Below, piece after piece: positions 8,552 through 16,143 of a stretch of 64,000 nucleotides of DNA. Made by a program: the position numbers and the translations under genes. Source of the DNA: Nonomuraea cavernae (GTDB taxonomy: Bacteria > Actinomycetota > Actinomycetes > Streptosporangiales > Streptosporangiaceae); NCBI RefSeq assembly GCF_014646355.1, contig NZ_BMNH01000016.1, positions 114,118-178,117 on the forward strand, written 5' to 3'. Under the pieces are notes generated by a model. It worked only from the letters and a program-made list of their open reading frames with translations, made no database searches and had not been told where the DNA came from. Position 1 is the first letter of the stretch, and each line of letters begins with the position of its first letter.

Positions 8552-9906
8552 CCTGCGTCGCTCCCCACCGGCACCGGCCGCCTGCCCGCGATGACGCGCA
8601 GCAGGTGGTAGCCGCCCACCACCACGATGGTGCCGAGCGCGATGCCCTCCAGCCTGAAGTCACCGCTGATCATCTGCTTCACCGGTCCGATCGCCAGGAT
8701 GATGCCCGCGCCGATCGGCACCATGTTGACCGGATCGGCGAAGTCCACTCTGTTCTCGACCCAGATCTTGGCGCCGAGAAGCCCGATCATGCCGTACAGG
8801 ATGACCGTGACGCCGCCCAGCACGCCGTCGGGCGTGGCGGAGACCAGCTCGCCGAACTTCGGGCTGAAGCCGAACACGATCGCGATGACGCCGGCGATGT
8901 AGTAGGCGGCCGTGGAGTAGACCCTGGTGGCCGCCATGACGCCGATGTTCTCGGCGTAGGTGGTGGTGGGCGAGCCGCCGACCGCGCTGGCGAGCACGGT
9001 GGCCGCGCCGTCGGCGGCGATGGCCCGGCCCATGTACGGGTCGACGTCGGTGCCGGTCATCTCGCCGACGGCCTTGACGTGCCCGATGTTCTCCGCGATC
9101 AGCACGATGACGGCGGGCAGCACGAGCAGCACGGCCGAGAACCTGAAGTCGGGCGCGTGCAGGTCGGGCCAGCCGAACAGGGGGGCCGACTCGATCTTCG
9201 AGAAGTCCACCCGCCAGTGCGGCGCGATGGTGAGCGCGCCGTCGACGTAGGCCGGCACCATGCCGAACAGCCGGTCGGCGACCCACGAGAGGAGGAAGCC
9301 GGCGATCAGCCCGATCAGGATGCCGATCCGGCCGATGAACCCCTTGAACGCCACCACCAGCACGAACGTGATCAGCATCGTGATCAGTGCCAGCCACTGG
9401 TCCTGCGGCCAGTAGAAGTCGGCCACCACGTACGCCAGGCCGAACCCGATCAGCATGACCACCGCTCCGGTGACCACCGGCGGGAAGATCTTGTGGATGA
9501 TGCCGACGCCGAGGAAGTGCACGGCCAGGCCGGCCAGCGCCAGCACGAATCCGGCGACCAGGATCGCGCCGGTCACGATGGCGCTGGCCCCCTCGGTGTC
9601 ACCGCCGAACAGCGCCCTGATCGCCAGCACCCCGCCGACGAACGACGCGCTCGTGCCCAGGTAGCTGGGCACCTTGCCCTTGACGATGAGCAGGAACAGG
9701 ATCGTCGCGACCCCGGACATCATGATCGCGGTGTTCGGGTTGAGCCCCATCACCAGCGGGAACACGAACGTGGCGCCGAACATCGCGACCACGTGCTGCG
9801 CCCCGAACCCGATCATGCGCGGCCAGCTCAGCCGCTCGTCCGGTCTGACCACCTCACCGGGAGCCAGATGTTTGCCGTCACCGTGTTTGGTCCAGCCGAA
9901 AACCAT
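8548..9906 (-). CDS. NCS2 family nucleobase (uracil/xanthine-type) permease
   Basis: This 452-residue protein has about fourteen hydrophobic segments and belongs to the nucleobase:cation symporter 2 family. Motifs FGAQHVVAMFGATFVFP near the N-terminus, GTSASFVGG, and TTTYAENIGVMAATRVYS are closest to UraA-type uracil permeases, and the conserved EN of TM8/10 is present. The first 25 residues are cytoplasmic. It is the first gene of a coupled operon with a molybdenum hydroxylase, making it the likely substrate importer. The exact base (uracil, xanthine or another) cannot be fixed from sequence. The start ATG follows GAGGGGC. Confidence 0.9.
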   Translation of the reverse strand: MVFGWTKHGDGKHLAPGEVVRPDERLSWPRMIGFGAQHVVAMFGATFVFPLVMGLNPNTAIMMSGVATILFLLIVKGKVPSYLGTSASFVGGVLAIRALFGGDTEGASAIVTGAILVAGFVLALAGLAVHFLGVGIIHKIFPPVVTGAVVMLIGFGLAYVVADFYWPQDQWLALITMLITFVLVVAFKGFIGRIGILIGLIAGFLLSWVADRLFGMVPAYVDGALTIAPHWRVDFSKIESAPLFGWPDLHAPDFRFSAVLLVLPAVIVLIAENIGHVKAVGEMTGTDVDPYMGRAIAADGAATVLASAVGGSPTTTYAENIGVMAATRVYSTAAYYIAGVIAIVFGFSPKFGELVSATPDGVLGGVTVILYGMIGLLGAKIWVENRVDFADPVNMVPIGAGIILAIGPVKQMISGDFRLEGIALGTIVVVGGYHLLRVIAGRRPVPVGSDAG

Positions 9907-10129
9907 GAAAGCCCCTCATCAGCCGGGCCGTCGGACAGGTGGCCGCCCCGCAGGCTCCTCCGCGGCGGTACTAAACCATTGCGGGCAGATTAGGCCCGTT
10001 TCCCCACTTCCACACGGGCATGATCTGCCAAATTCGCTTTCCTGACCAGCGTTCCCGTCACTCACTCCGCCCATGCGAGCCGGTGAGACGGCTCCGGCCG
10101 TCCTGCCGGGCCGAAAATGGGTGCCCGTC

Positions 10130-10316
10130 TCAGTTCCAGTGCGGCGGCCGGTGATAGCGCGCCCCGTCCCGCCCCGCCACCACCTCCGGCAACTGCGACC
10201 GCCGCACGACGGCCGCGCCGGCGACCCAGCTCACGCAGGCCGTAGTAGAGGTTGAAGCCGTCAATGTAGACACCGACCCGGCCGAATTCCGGATTCGGCT
10301 TGTCGCCCATCGCCAT
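10130..10316 (-). pseudogene. NYN-domain protein remnant with internal deletion and frameshift
   Basis: The reading frame from 10316 encodes VGVYIDGFNLYYGLRELG, the start of an NYN (PIN-like, LabA/DUF88) ribonuclease domain with its first catalytic aspartate. It then loses similarity. In a second minus-strand frame the same short stretch ends with RRSQLPEVVAGRDG and RYHRPPHWN then a stop at 10130-10132, which resembles the usual NYN C-terminal tail. The two ends are joined with the roughly 150-residue core missing and a frame change between them. This is best read as a gene broken by an internal deletion. The remaining frame would run on to 10062 but without recognisable protein. Confidence 0.65.
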
Positions 10317-10365
10317 CACGCCCTAACATGGAGTCACCACGCCCGGGGGTACGTTCCCGGGCTCT

Positions 10366-10395
10366 ACGGCCTCCTTCGGGAGGCCGTTTATTTTT
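10366..10395 (+). terminator. Intrinsic terminator with no plus-strand gene upstream
   Basis: A perfect 9-bp stem (ACGGCCTCC / GGAGGCCGT) with a TTCG tetraloop is followed by TTATTTTT. This polarity terminates plus-strand transcription, yet both neighbouring genes are on the minus strand. A second GC hairpin (GCCCGGG / CCCGGGC, about 10341-10362) lies directly before it. A small plus-strand RNA ending here is possible. Confidence 0.75.
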
Positions 10396-10459
10396 GCTCG
10401 CACGCGACAATAGTAAACAGCGAGTAATGACATGATGACTTTTCGTGAAACGCGCTGGC

Positions 10460-10672
10460 TCAGGTCACCCGGATGGCGAAGCCGTCGCCCGAGACGAGCT
10501 GGCCGGAGCGGATCTTGCAGGTCTTGCGCAGCTCCACCTCGCCGTCCACGAGCACCATGCCCTCGGCGATCAGATGCTTGGCCATGCCGCCGGTCTCGGT
10601 GATGCCGCAGTATTTCAGCAGGTCGCACAGCGGGATGTAGTCGGAGCGCAGTTCGAAGTCCACGAGGGCCAA
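10460..10672 (-). CDS. S4 domain RNA-binding protein (YbcJ-like)
   Basis: The 70-residue product is essentially a single S4 RNA-binding domain of the YbcJ/YaaA type: an N-terminal segment FELRSDYIPLCDLLKYCGI, then the S4 helix-turn GGMAKHLIAEGMVLVDGEVELR, and a short beta end. Such proteins are thought to bind structured RNA, probably rRNA. TTG 10672 lies 2 bp after the pucR stop; GTG 10663 would give MDFELRSDY and is an equally good start. Position suggests readthrough from pucR, but no shared function is evident. Confidence 0.85.
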   Translation of the reverse strand: MALVDFELRSDYIPLCDLLKYCGITETGGMAKHLIAEGMVLVDGEVELRKTCKIRSGQLVSGDGFAIRVT

Positions 10673-10674
10673 GC

Positions 10675-12288
10675 CTAGATGCCCCGCATCCGCAGCACGT
10701 GCAGCGCCAGGGTCAGGTTGAGCCGCAGGTGGGGGTCGTCGGTGAAGTTGCCGAGCATGCGTTCCAGCTTGCCGATGCGATAGCGCAGCGTGTTGTAGTG
10801 GAAGTGCAGCCGCCGGGCGGTCTCGGCCACGTTCAGGTTGGTCTCCAGGAGGACCTGGAGGGTGCGCCGCAGGTCGGCGTTCTCGGCGTCGTCGTCGGTG
10901 GCGAGCGGGCCCATCGTCTCGCGGACGAAGGCGTGCAGCTCGTCGGTGTCGTTCACGAGCGACAGCAGCCGGTAGACGCCGAGCTGGTCGAAGTGGGCGA
11001 CCGCGCCGGCGCCGTGCAGCTGCCGGCCGACCCGGGCGGCCTTGAGGGCCTGCGCGTACGCCTCGGGGAGGGTTCCCCCGCCGGGCGACGGCCGGGAGGT
11101 GCCGGTCGAGAACGTGGCGGGCGGCATGTCGGCGAAGGCGGAGGCGGCGTCCTTGGCCACCCTGGCCGCGTCGACCTCGGCGTCGATGACCGCGACGACC
11201 TCGTGGGAGAAGCCGGCCACCGCGCCGCGGGGGTCGTGCCGGCGCATCGCCGCGGTCCAGCAGGCGACGAGCCGATCCTGGGCGCTGCGCTCGTCACCGT
11301 CAGGGTCGAGCTCGGCGACGAGCACGGTCACCGGTCGATCCAGGTCCCAGCCGAAGGCCCGGGCCCGGGCGATGACCCGTTCGGGGCTGCCGGCCCGGCC
11401 GGTGAGGACGTCGCGCAGGAAGTCGGCGCGGTACTTGCTCTCGACCGCGTTGACCGCCTCCTGCCGGGTGACGACCAGAGCGGCGACGGTGGCGGCGCGT
11501 TCGAGGATGCCGATGTCGCTGTCGCGGATGGCGCCCGCCGGGCTGTAGGCGACGATGCGGCCGTGGTGGTGCCCGCCCGCCACGACCGGCACCGAGGCGA
11601 GTTCGCGCCCCCGGCCGCCCGCGGCCACGCGGACCGCGCCCACCGCCGGCCCCTCGCGGCCGATCGACTCGCGTAACGCCGCCACGTGGTCGGGGGGCCC
11701 GGCGGTGGCCAGCACCCGGCCGCCGCCGTCCACCGCCGCGACGGCCACGTCGAGCAGCCCGGCCACCCCTTCGGTCACCTCGTTCAGGCCGCCACCCGCG
11801 AGCACGACCTGGACCAGCGCCCGGTGCGCCTCCTCGGCACGGGCGAGCACCGCGGCCTGCCGGTTGAGGATGTCGGTCAGCACCTGGTTGAGGATGTCGT
11901 CGAAGCCGACGTCGTTCGGCAGCAGGATCAGCGGGAAGCCGAGCCGGTCGGCCTGCTCCACCATCTCGGCGGGCAGCTCGTCCACGTAGCGGCCGAGTTT
12001 GATGGCCAGCGCCGCGAGGCCGCGCTCGTCGAGGTCGGCGACGAGCCGCCCGAGCGACTGGGGGGTGTTGCGCAGCGGGTAGCCGGTGGTGAGCAGCAGC
12101 TCGTGCGGTTTGACCCAGGCCAGGACGTCGGGCACCTCCATGACGTTGAGGCGCTGCACGATGCGGCCCAGCCCGCTCTCCCCCGCGATCAGCCGGGCCT
12201 CGGCCAGGGTCGAGACGCCGAGCACCTCCCCGACGGACACGCCGTGGATGATCGTTCCGGTGCTGGCGAGGCGGACGGGGGGTTCCAT
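10675..12288 (-). CDS. pucR: PucR family transcriptional regulator
   Basis: This 537-residue protein has the three-part PucR layout: an N-terminal purine catabolism regulatory domain (about 17-140; VSVGEVL to LPNDVGFDDIL), a middle GGDEF-like region (about 300-430), and a C-terminal helix-turn-helix (about 475-530; NLNVAETARRLHFHYNTLRYRIGKLE). In Bacillus, PucR controls purine catabolism genes. Here it is divergent from the allHFG-like operon and lies near the nucleobase permease and molybdenum hydroxylase, so it probably senses a nucleobase degradation intermediate. A palindromic site lies in the shared 130-bp promoter region. Start ATG 12288 is supported by the family N-terminus. Confidence 0.93.
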   Translation of the reverse strand: MEPPVRLASTGTIIHGVSVGEVLGVSTLAEARLIAGESGLGRIVQRLNVMEVPDVLAWVKPHELLLTTGYPLRNTPQSLGRLVADLDERGLAALAIKLGRYVDELPAEMVEQADRLGFPLILLPNDVGFDDILNQVLTDILNRQAAVLARAEEAHRALVQVVLAGGGLNEVTEGVAGLLDVAVAAVDGGGRVLATAGPPDHVAALRESIGREGPAVGAVRVAAGGRGRELASVPVVAGGHHHGRIVAYSPAGAIRDSDIGILERAATVAALVVTRQEAVNAVESKYRADFLRDVLTGRAGSPERVIARARAFGWDLDRPVTVLVAELDPDGDERSAQDRLVACWTAAMRRHDPRGAVAGFSHEVVAVIDAEVDAARVAKDAASAFADMPPATFSTGTSRPSPGGGTLPEAYAQALKAARVGRQLHGAGAVAHFDQLGVYRLLSLVNDTDELHAFVRETMGPLATDDDAENADLRRTLQVLLETNLNVAETARRLHFHYNTLRYRIGKLERMLGNFTDDPHLRLNLTLALHVLRMRGI

Positions 12289-12327
12289 GTGGAGATTGTG
12301 GCCCCTTAGCCGGTCTGTCAGGAAGAG

Positions 12328-12375
12328 CCAACCTTCCCGCGCACTGTTGGCAAATTTCTCCGTACGGAGGGTTGG
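12328..12375. promoter_or_regulatory. Nested palindromes between pucR and allH, candidate PucR operator
   Basis: An outer inverted repeat has arms CCAACCTTCC (12328-12337) and GGAGGGTTGG (12366-12375), nine of ten positions pairing. Overlapping its right arm is a perfect 12-bp palindrome CTCCGTACGGAG (12358-12369). Both lie in the divergent intergenic region, between 40 and 90 bp from the two start codons. Confidence 0.5.
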
Positions 12376-12418
12376 GAGGCCGTTCTACGGTCAGGTCCAA
12401 GGTCGGTAAGGAGGTCCG

Positions 12419-13270
12419 GTGACCGTCGGTACTCATGCGAGGCGGCCGCGTACCCACGTGACCGGGGCCGCGAGCTCGGCGGTGCGGCCGGTGCTGGAGG
12501 CGCCGCGCTCCCCGGCCCGGGTCCTGGCCGCGTTCTCCACGGGCGTGTATCTCGAGGTCAGGTCGGACGTGGAGCCGTCGGTGATCGCCCTGATCACGGG
12601 CGCGGCGACCCGGCTGCCCAACTCGGTGCTGCTGGCCGCCGGCCTGCCGCACGTCACGGTCGGTGACGAGGGGTGGGTGGGCGACGGCTGTGTCCAGCTG
12701 GGACGGCTGAGCCTGCGGGCGCACCGCTGGTGGGATCCCGCGCCGCCACTCGGCCCGGTCGATCCGCTGCGCCTGGAACAGGCCGCTCCCCGCCTGACCG
12801 TGGGCAGTCCGGGGCTGGCCGGCAACGACGCCGTCGACCTGCTGGCCGGCAGTTGCGCCCGCGGCTGGCTGCTGGGCGTGATGACGGCGGCCGAACAGCT
12901 CGTGGGCCTGGGGCCGGGGCTCACGCCGAGCGGTGACGACGTGCTCGCCGGGCTGCTGGTGACGCTGCGGCACCTGGGCGCGGGCACCGGCACCGAGCGC
13001 GCGGTGTGGCTGGCCGACTGGCTGGCGGCGACCGTGACCTACGACGCCCGTACCCGTACGACACCCATCTCGGCGACGCTCCTGCACTGCGCGGCCCGGG
13101 GCGAGGCGAGCCCCGAGGTGATCGCGGTGCTGCGCGGGCTCGCCGGGCGGCAGGCTCTGGAGCCCGCGGTGCGGCGGCTGCACCGCCTCGGGCACACCTC
13201 CGGCTCCGACCTGGCGCAGGGCATCGCGATCGGCCTGTCCAGCGTCCTCGCCCTGGGCGGTCCCGCGTGA
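12419..13270 (+). CDS. allH: DUF2877 protein, AllH-like subunit of oxamate carbamoyltransferase
   Basis: The 283-residue protein carries the DUF2877 signature GLGPGLTPSGDDVLAGLLV near residues 160-180. The E. coli homologue (YlbF, renamed AllH) is one of three proteins shown to be needed for oxamic transcarbamylase, which splits oxalurate into oxamate and carbamoyl phosphate. The GTG start at 12419 is preceded by a strong AAGGAGG. It overlaps the next gene by GTGA and starts a three-gene coupled operon divergent from pucR. The family assignment is firm; the reaction in this organism is inferred from the set of three. Confidence 0.85.
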   Translation: MTVGTHARRPRTHVTGAASSAVRPVLEAPRSPARVLAAFSTGVYLEVRSDVEPSVIALITGAATRLPNSVLLAAGLPHVTVGDEGWVGDGCVQLGRLSLRAHRWWDPAPPLGPVDPLRLEQAAPRLTVGSPGLAGNDAVDLLAGSCARGWLLGVMTAAEQLVGLGPGLTPSGDDVLAGLLVTLRHLGAGTGTERAVWLADWLAATVTYDARTRTTPISATLLHCAARGEASPEVIAVLRGLAGRQALEPAVRRLHRLGHTSGSDLAQGIAIGLSSVLALGGPA

Positions 13271-14631
13271 GCGGCGGCACGGGTGATGTGGTCATGGGCG
13301 ATGTGGTGATGGTGCGTACCGGGATCTATCACGACTCGGTCGCTCTCATGCGGGTGAGCAAAGCGCTGACCGAGCTGCCCGGCACTGAGGTGGCGATCGT
13401 CGCCATGGCGACGGAGCTGAACCTCGCTCTGGCCCGCGACCTGCGCTTCGACCTGCCGGCGGCGGGACCGGCCGATCTGCTGGTGGCGATCCGCGGCCAC
13501 GACGTGGAAACCGCCACCCGCGAGCTGGACCGTCAGCTGGCGGCCCTGTCGAGCTCCCGGACCCAGGCGGCGGCGGAGCAGCCGCCGCTCACCACCCGGT
13601 CGGCCGCCCGCCGCCCGGCGGACGTGGTGCTGGTCTCGGTGCCGGGCGAGCACGCGTTCGCCGAGGCGCTGGACGCCGTCCAGTCCGGTCTGCCGGTGAT
13701 GGTCTTCAGCGACGGCGTCTCCGTGGAGCGGGAGGTGCTGCTCAAACGGCTGGCCGACGAGCGCGACGTGCTGGTCATGGGCCCCGACTGCGGCACGGCG
13801 GTGATCGCCGGCGTGGGCCTCGGCTTCGCGAACGTGCTCAGGCCCGGTCCGGTGGGGCTGGTCGCCGCGTCCGGCACCGGCGCCCAGCAGGTGACGTCGC
13901 TGCTGGACCTGGCCGGAACGGGCGTCAGCCACGTGCTCGGCGTGGGCGGCAGGGACCTGTCGGCCGAGGTGGGCGGCCTGTCCACGGTGCGGGCGCTGCG
14001 CATGCTCGACGACGACCCGGCCACCGAGCTGATCGTCCTCGTCTCCAAGCCGCCCGCCCCCGAGGCGGCGCGGGCCGTAGGCGAGGTCGTGGCGAGCCTG
14101 CGCACTCCGGTCGTGTCCGCGCTGCTGGGCGAGGGTGATCTGACCGAGGCCACGGAGCAGGCGCTGCGGGCGCTCGGCCGGTCCGTGCCCGAGTGGCCGG
14201 CCTGGCCCGGATGGTCCGGCAAGGCGGTGACCGGCACGGTGCGGGGCGTCTACTCGGGCGGCACGCTGTGCGCGGAGGCGCGGCTGATCGTGGGGCGGGG
14301 GGAGTTCGTCGACTACGGCGACGACGCCTACACGCTGGGCCGCGCCCATCCGATGATCGACCCGGCGCTGCGGCTGGAGGCGCTGGCGAAGGCCGCGCCC
14401 GGCGACGTGGTGCTGATGGACGTCGTGCTCGGCCACGCCGCCGACCCCGACCCGGCCGCCTCGTTCGCCCACGCGATCGCCCGCTGCCCGGCGACCGTCG
14501 TCGTCGCGCTGGTCGGCACCGAGGGCGACCCCCAGGACCTGCATCGCCAGGCCGCCGCGCTCCGCGAGGCCGGAGCCTCCGTCTTCACCTCCAACGCCCA
14601 TGCCGCCCGCCACGCCAGGGACCTGACTTGA
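13267..14631 (+). CDS. allF: FdrA family protein, AllF-like subunit
   Basis: At 454 residues this is an FdrA-type protein, related to the acyl-CoA synthetase/succinyl-CoA ligase fold. It contains a cofactor-binding MGPDCGTAVI stretch and a glycine-rich LVAASGTGAQQVTSLL, followed by a CoA-ligase-like C-terminal half. E. coli AllF (FdrA) is about 100 residues longer. The GTG at 13267 overlaps the TGA of the previous gene; ATG 13294 and 13309 are alternatives just downstream. The next gene overlaps its stop. With AllH and AllG it should form the oxamate carbamoyltransferase complex, probably in the cytoplasm. Confidence 0.85.
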   Translation: MSGGTGDVVMGDVVMVRTGIYHDSVALMRVSKALTELPGTEVAIVAMATELNLALARDLRFDLPAAGPADLLVAIRGHDVETATRELDRQLAALSSSRTQAAAEQPPLTTRSAARRPADVVLVSVPGEHAFAEALDAVQSGLPVMVFSDGVSVEREVLLKRLADERDVLVMGPDCGTAVIAGVGLGFANVLRPGPVGLVAASGTGAQQVTSLLDLAGTGVSHVLGVGGRDLSAEVGGLSTVRALRMLDDDPATELIVLVSKPPAPEAARAVGEVVASLRTPVVSALLGEGDLTEATEQALRALGRSVPEWPAWPGWSGKAVTGTVRGVYSGGTLCAEARLIVGRGEFVDYGDDAYTLGRAHPMIDPALRLEALAKAAPGDVVLMDVVLGHAADPDPAASFAHAIARCPATVVVALVGTEGDPQDLHRQAAALREAGASVFTSNAHAARHARDLT

Positions 14632-16007
14632 CGCTTCTCTCCGGCCCACCGCACGTGATCACGGTCGGCGCCGGCCTGCTCCAGGAGGCGCTGGAGGCCC
14701 AGGCCGTCGCCACGACGCCCGTGGAGTGGCGTCCGCCTCTGCCGGGCACCGCGGACGCCCTGGCCAGGGTGCTGGCCGATCCCCGCCGGACGGCCGCCAA
14801 CGAGCGCGCGGTCGCCCGGCTGACCTCCGCCCGGCCGCACCTGGTGGGCGTCCGGCGGGCGTCGGAGGTGCTGGATCTGGACGGGCGGACGTTCCTGCAC
14901 GCCGGTCCGCCCGTCGACTGGGAGCGCGCGTCGGGGCCGATGCGCGGCGCGCTGATCGGCGCGACGTTGCTGGAGGGGTACGCGCACGACGAGGACGGCG
15001 CCCGCTCGCTGCTGGAGTCCGGCGGCGTACGGCTGGAGCCGTGCCACGGGCGCCGGACCGTGGGCCCGATGGCGGGGGTGGTCAGCCCGTCGATGTGGAT
15101 GTTCGAGGTGCGGGACGCCGAGCACGGCGGCCTCGCCTACTGCTCGCTCAACGAGGGCCTGGGCAAGGTGCTGCGCTATGGCGCGTACGGCCCCGAGGTC
15201 CTCGACCGGTTGCGCTGGATGGACCGGGTGCTCGGCCCGGTGCTGTCGGCGGCGATCGCGCTGACCGGCCCGATCGACCTGCGCGCCCTGATCGCCCAGG
15301 CGCTCCAGATGGGCGACGAGCTGCACAACCGCAACCGGGCCGCCACCTCCCTGCTGCTGCGGGAGCTGGCCCCGGCCGTGGTGGACGCGGCTCCGGAGCG
15401 CGCCGCCGAGGTGCTGCGCTTCGTCAACGGCAACGACCACTTCTTCCTCAACGCCGGCATGGCGGCGGGCAAGGTGAGCACCGACGCGGCCCGGGACGTG
15501 CCGGGCTCCTCGCTGGTGGTCGCCATGGCGCGCAACGGCACCGACTTCGGCGTGCAGGTCTCGGGGCTGGGTGACCGGTGGTTCACCGGGCCGGCGGGTG
15601 TGCCGGACGGGCTCTATCTCGGTGCATACGGCCCAGCCGATGCCAATCCAGACATAGGCGATTCCACTATCACCGAAACGTCGGGTCTGGGGGGTTTTGC
15701 GATGGCAGCAGCCCCGGCCATCGTGCGATTCGTGGGCGGCGAGGTGTCGGACGCCATCGCGGCCACCCGGTCGATGTACGAGATCACTTTGGCCGAACAT
15801 CCCGTTTACCAGATCCCGGGGCTCGGCTTTCGCGGCACACCGGTCGGCATCGACGTCACCCTGGTGGCCAGGACGGGCCTGCTGCCCGTGGTCAACACCG
15901 GCATCGCGGGGCGCGTGGCGGGCACCGGGCAGGTCGGCGCGGGCCTGGTGAATCCACCCGCCGAGGCGTTCACCAGGGCGCTGGCGGCGCTGGCCGATTC
16001 CGTTTAA
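14628..16007 (+). CDS. allG: DUF1116 protein, AllG-like subunit
   Basis: The 459-residue protein belongs to DUF1116 (E. coli YlbE, renamed AllG). Recognisable segments are ALIGATLLEGYAHDEDGARS, the central NEGLGKVLRYGAYGPEVLDRL, and NDHFFLNAGMAAGKVSTDAA. The probable start is TTG 14628, which overlaps the stop of the FdrA gene (TTGA); GTG 14655 is an alternative. It completes the AllF-AllG-AllH set in the order H-F-G. No carbamate kinase gene, the usual next step in E. coli, is visible in the window. A weakly AT-rich gap of 136 bp follows before the kinase gene. Confidence 0.87.
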   Translation: MTLLSGPPHVITVGAGLLQEALEAQAVATTPVEWRPPLPGTADALARVLADPRRTAANERAVARLTSARPHLVGVRRASEVLDLDGRTFLHAGPPVDWERASGPMRGALIGATLLEGYAHDEDGARSLLESGGVRLEPCHGRRTVGPMAGVVSPSMWMFEVRDAEHGGLAYCSLNEGLGKVLRYGAYGPEVLDRLRWMDRVLGPVLSAAIALTGPIDLRALIAQALQMGDELHNRNRAATSLLLRELAPAVVDAAPERAAEVLRFVNGNDHFFLNAGMAAGKVSTDAARDVPGSSLVVAMARNGTDFGVQVSGLGDRWFTGPAGVPDGLYLGAYGPADANPDIGDSTITETSGLGGFAMAAAPAIVRFVGGEVSDAIAATRSMYEITLAEHPVYQIPGLGFRGTPVGIDVTLVARTGLLPVVNTGIAGRVAGTGQVGAGLVNPPAEAFTRALAALADSV

Positions 16008-16143
16008 TGATCACTTTTGATGATCGACATTTCGCTATGTAATGCCCTTTGTCAGGAGGGGTTCCGCTTCCGTTCTTCAATGAACTGCCTATATCGTGGC
16101 GAACCGCATAATCTGCAAGTTGGCGCGGCGCATGTGACGGACG

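Noticed and set aside
8518..9993. 491-codon plus-strand frame opposite the permease
   Set aside because: His/Asp/Arg-rich composition and no family match; an antisense shadow of a clear NCS2 gene.
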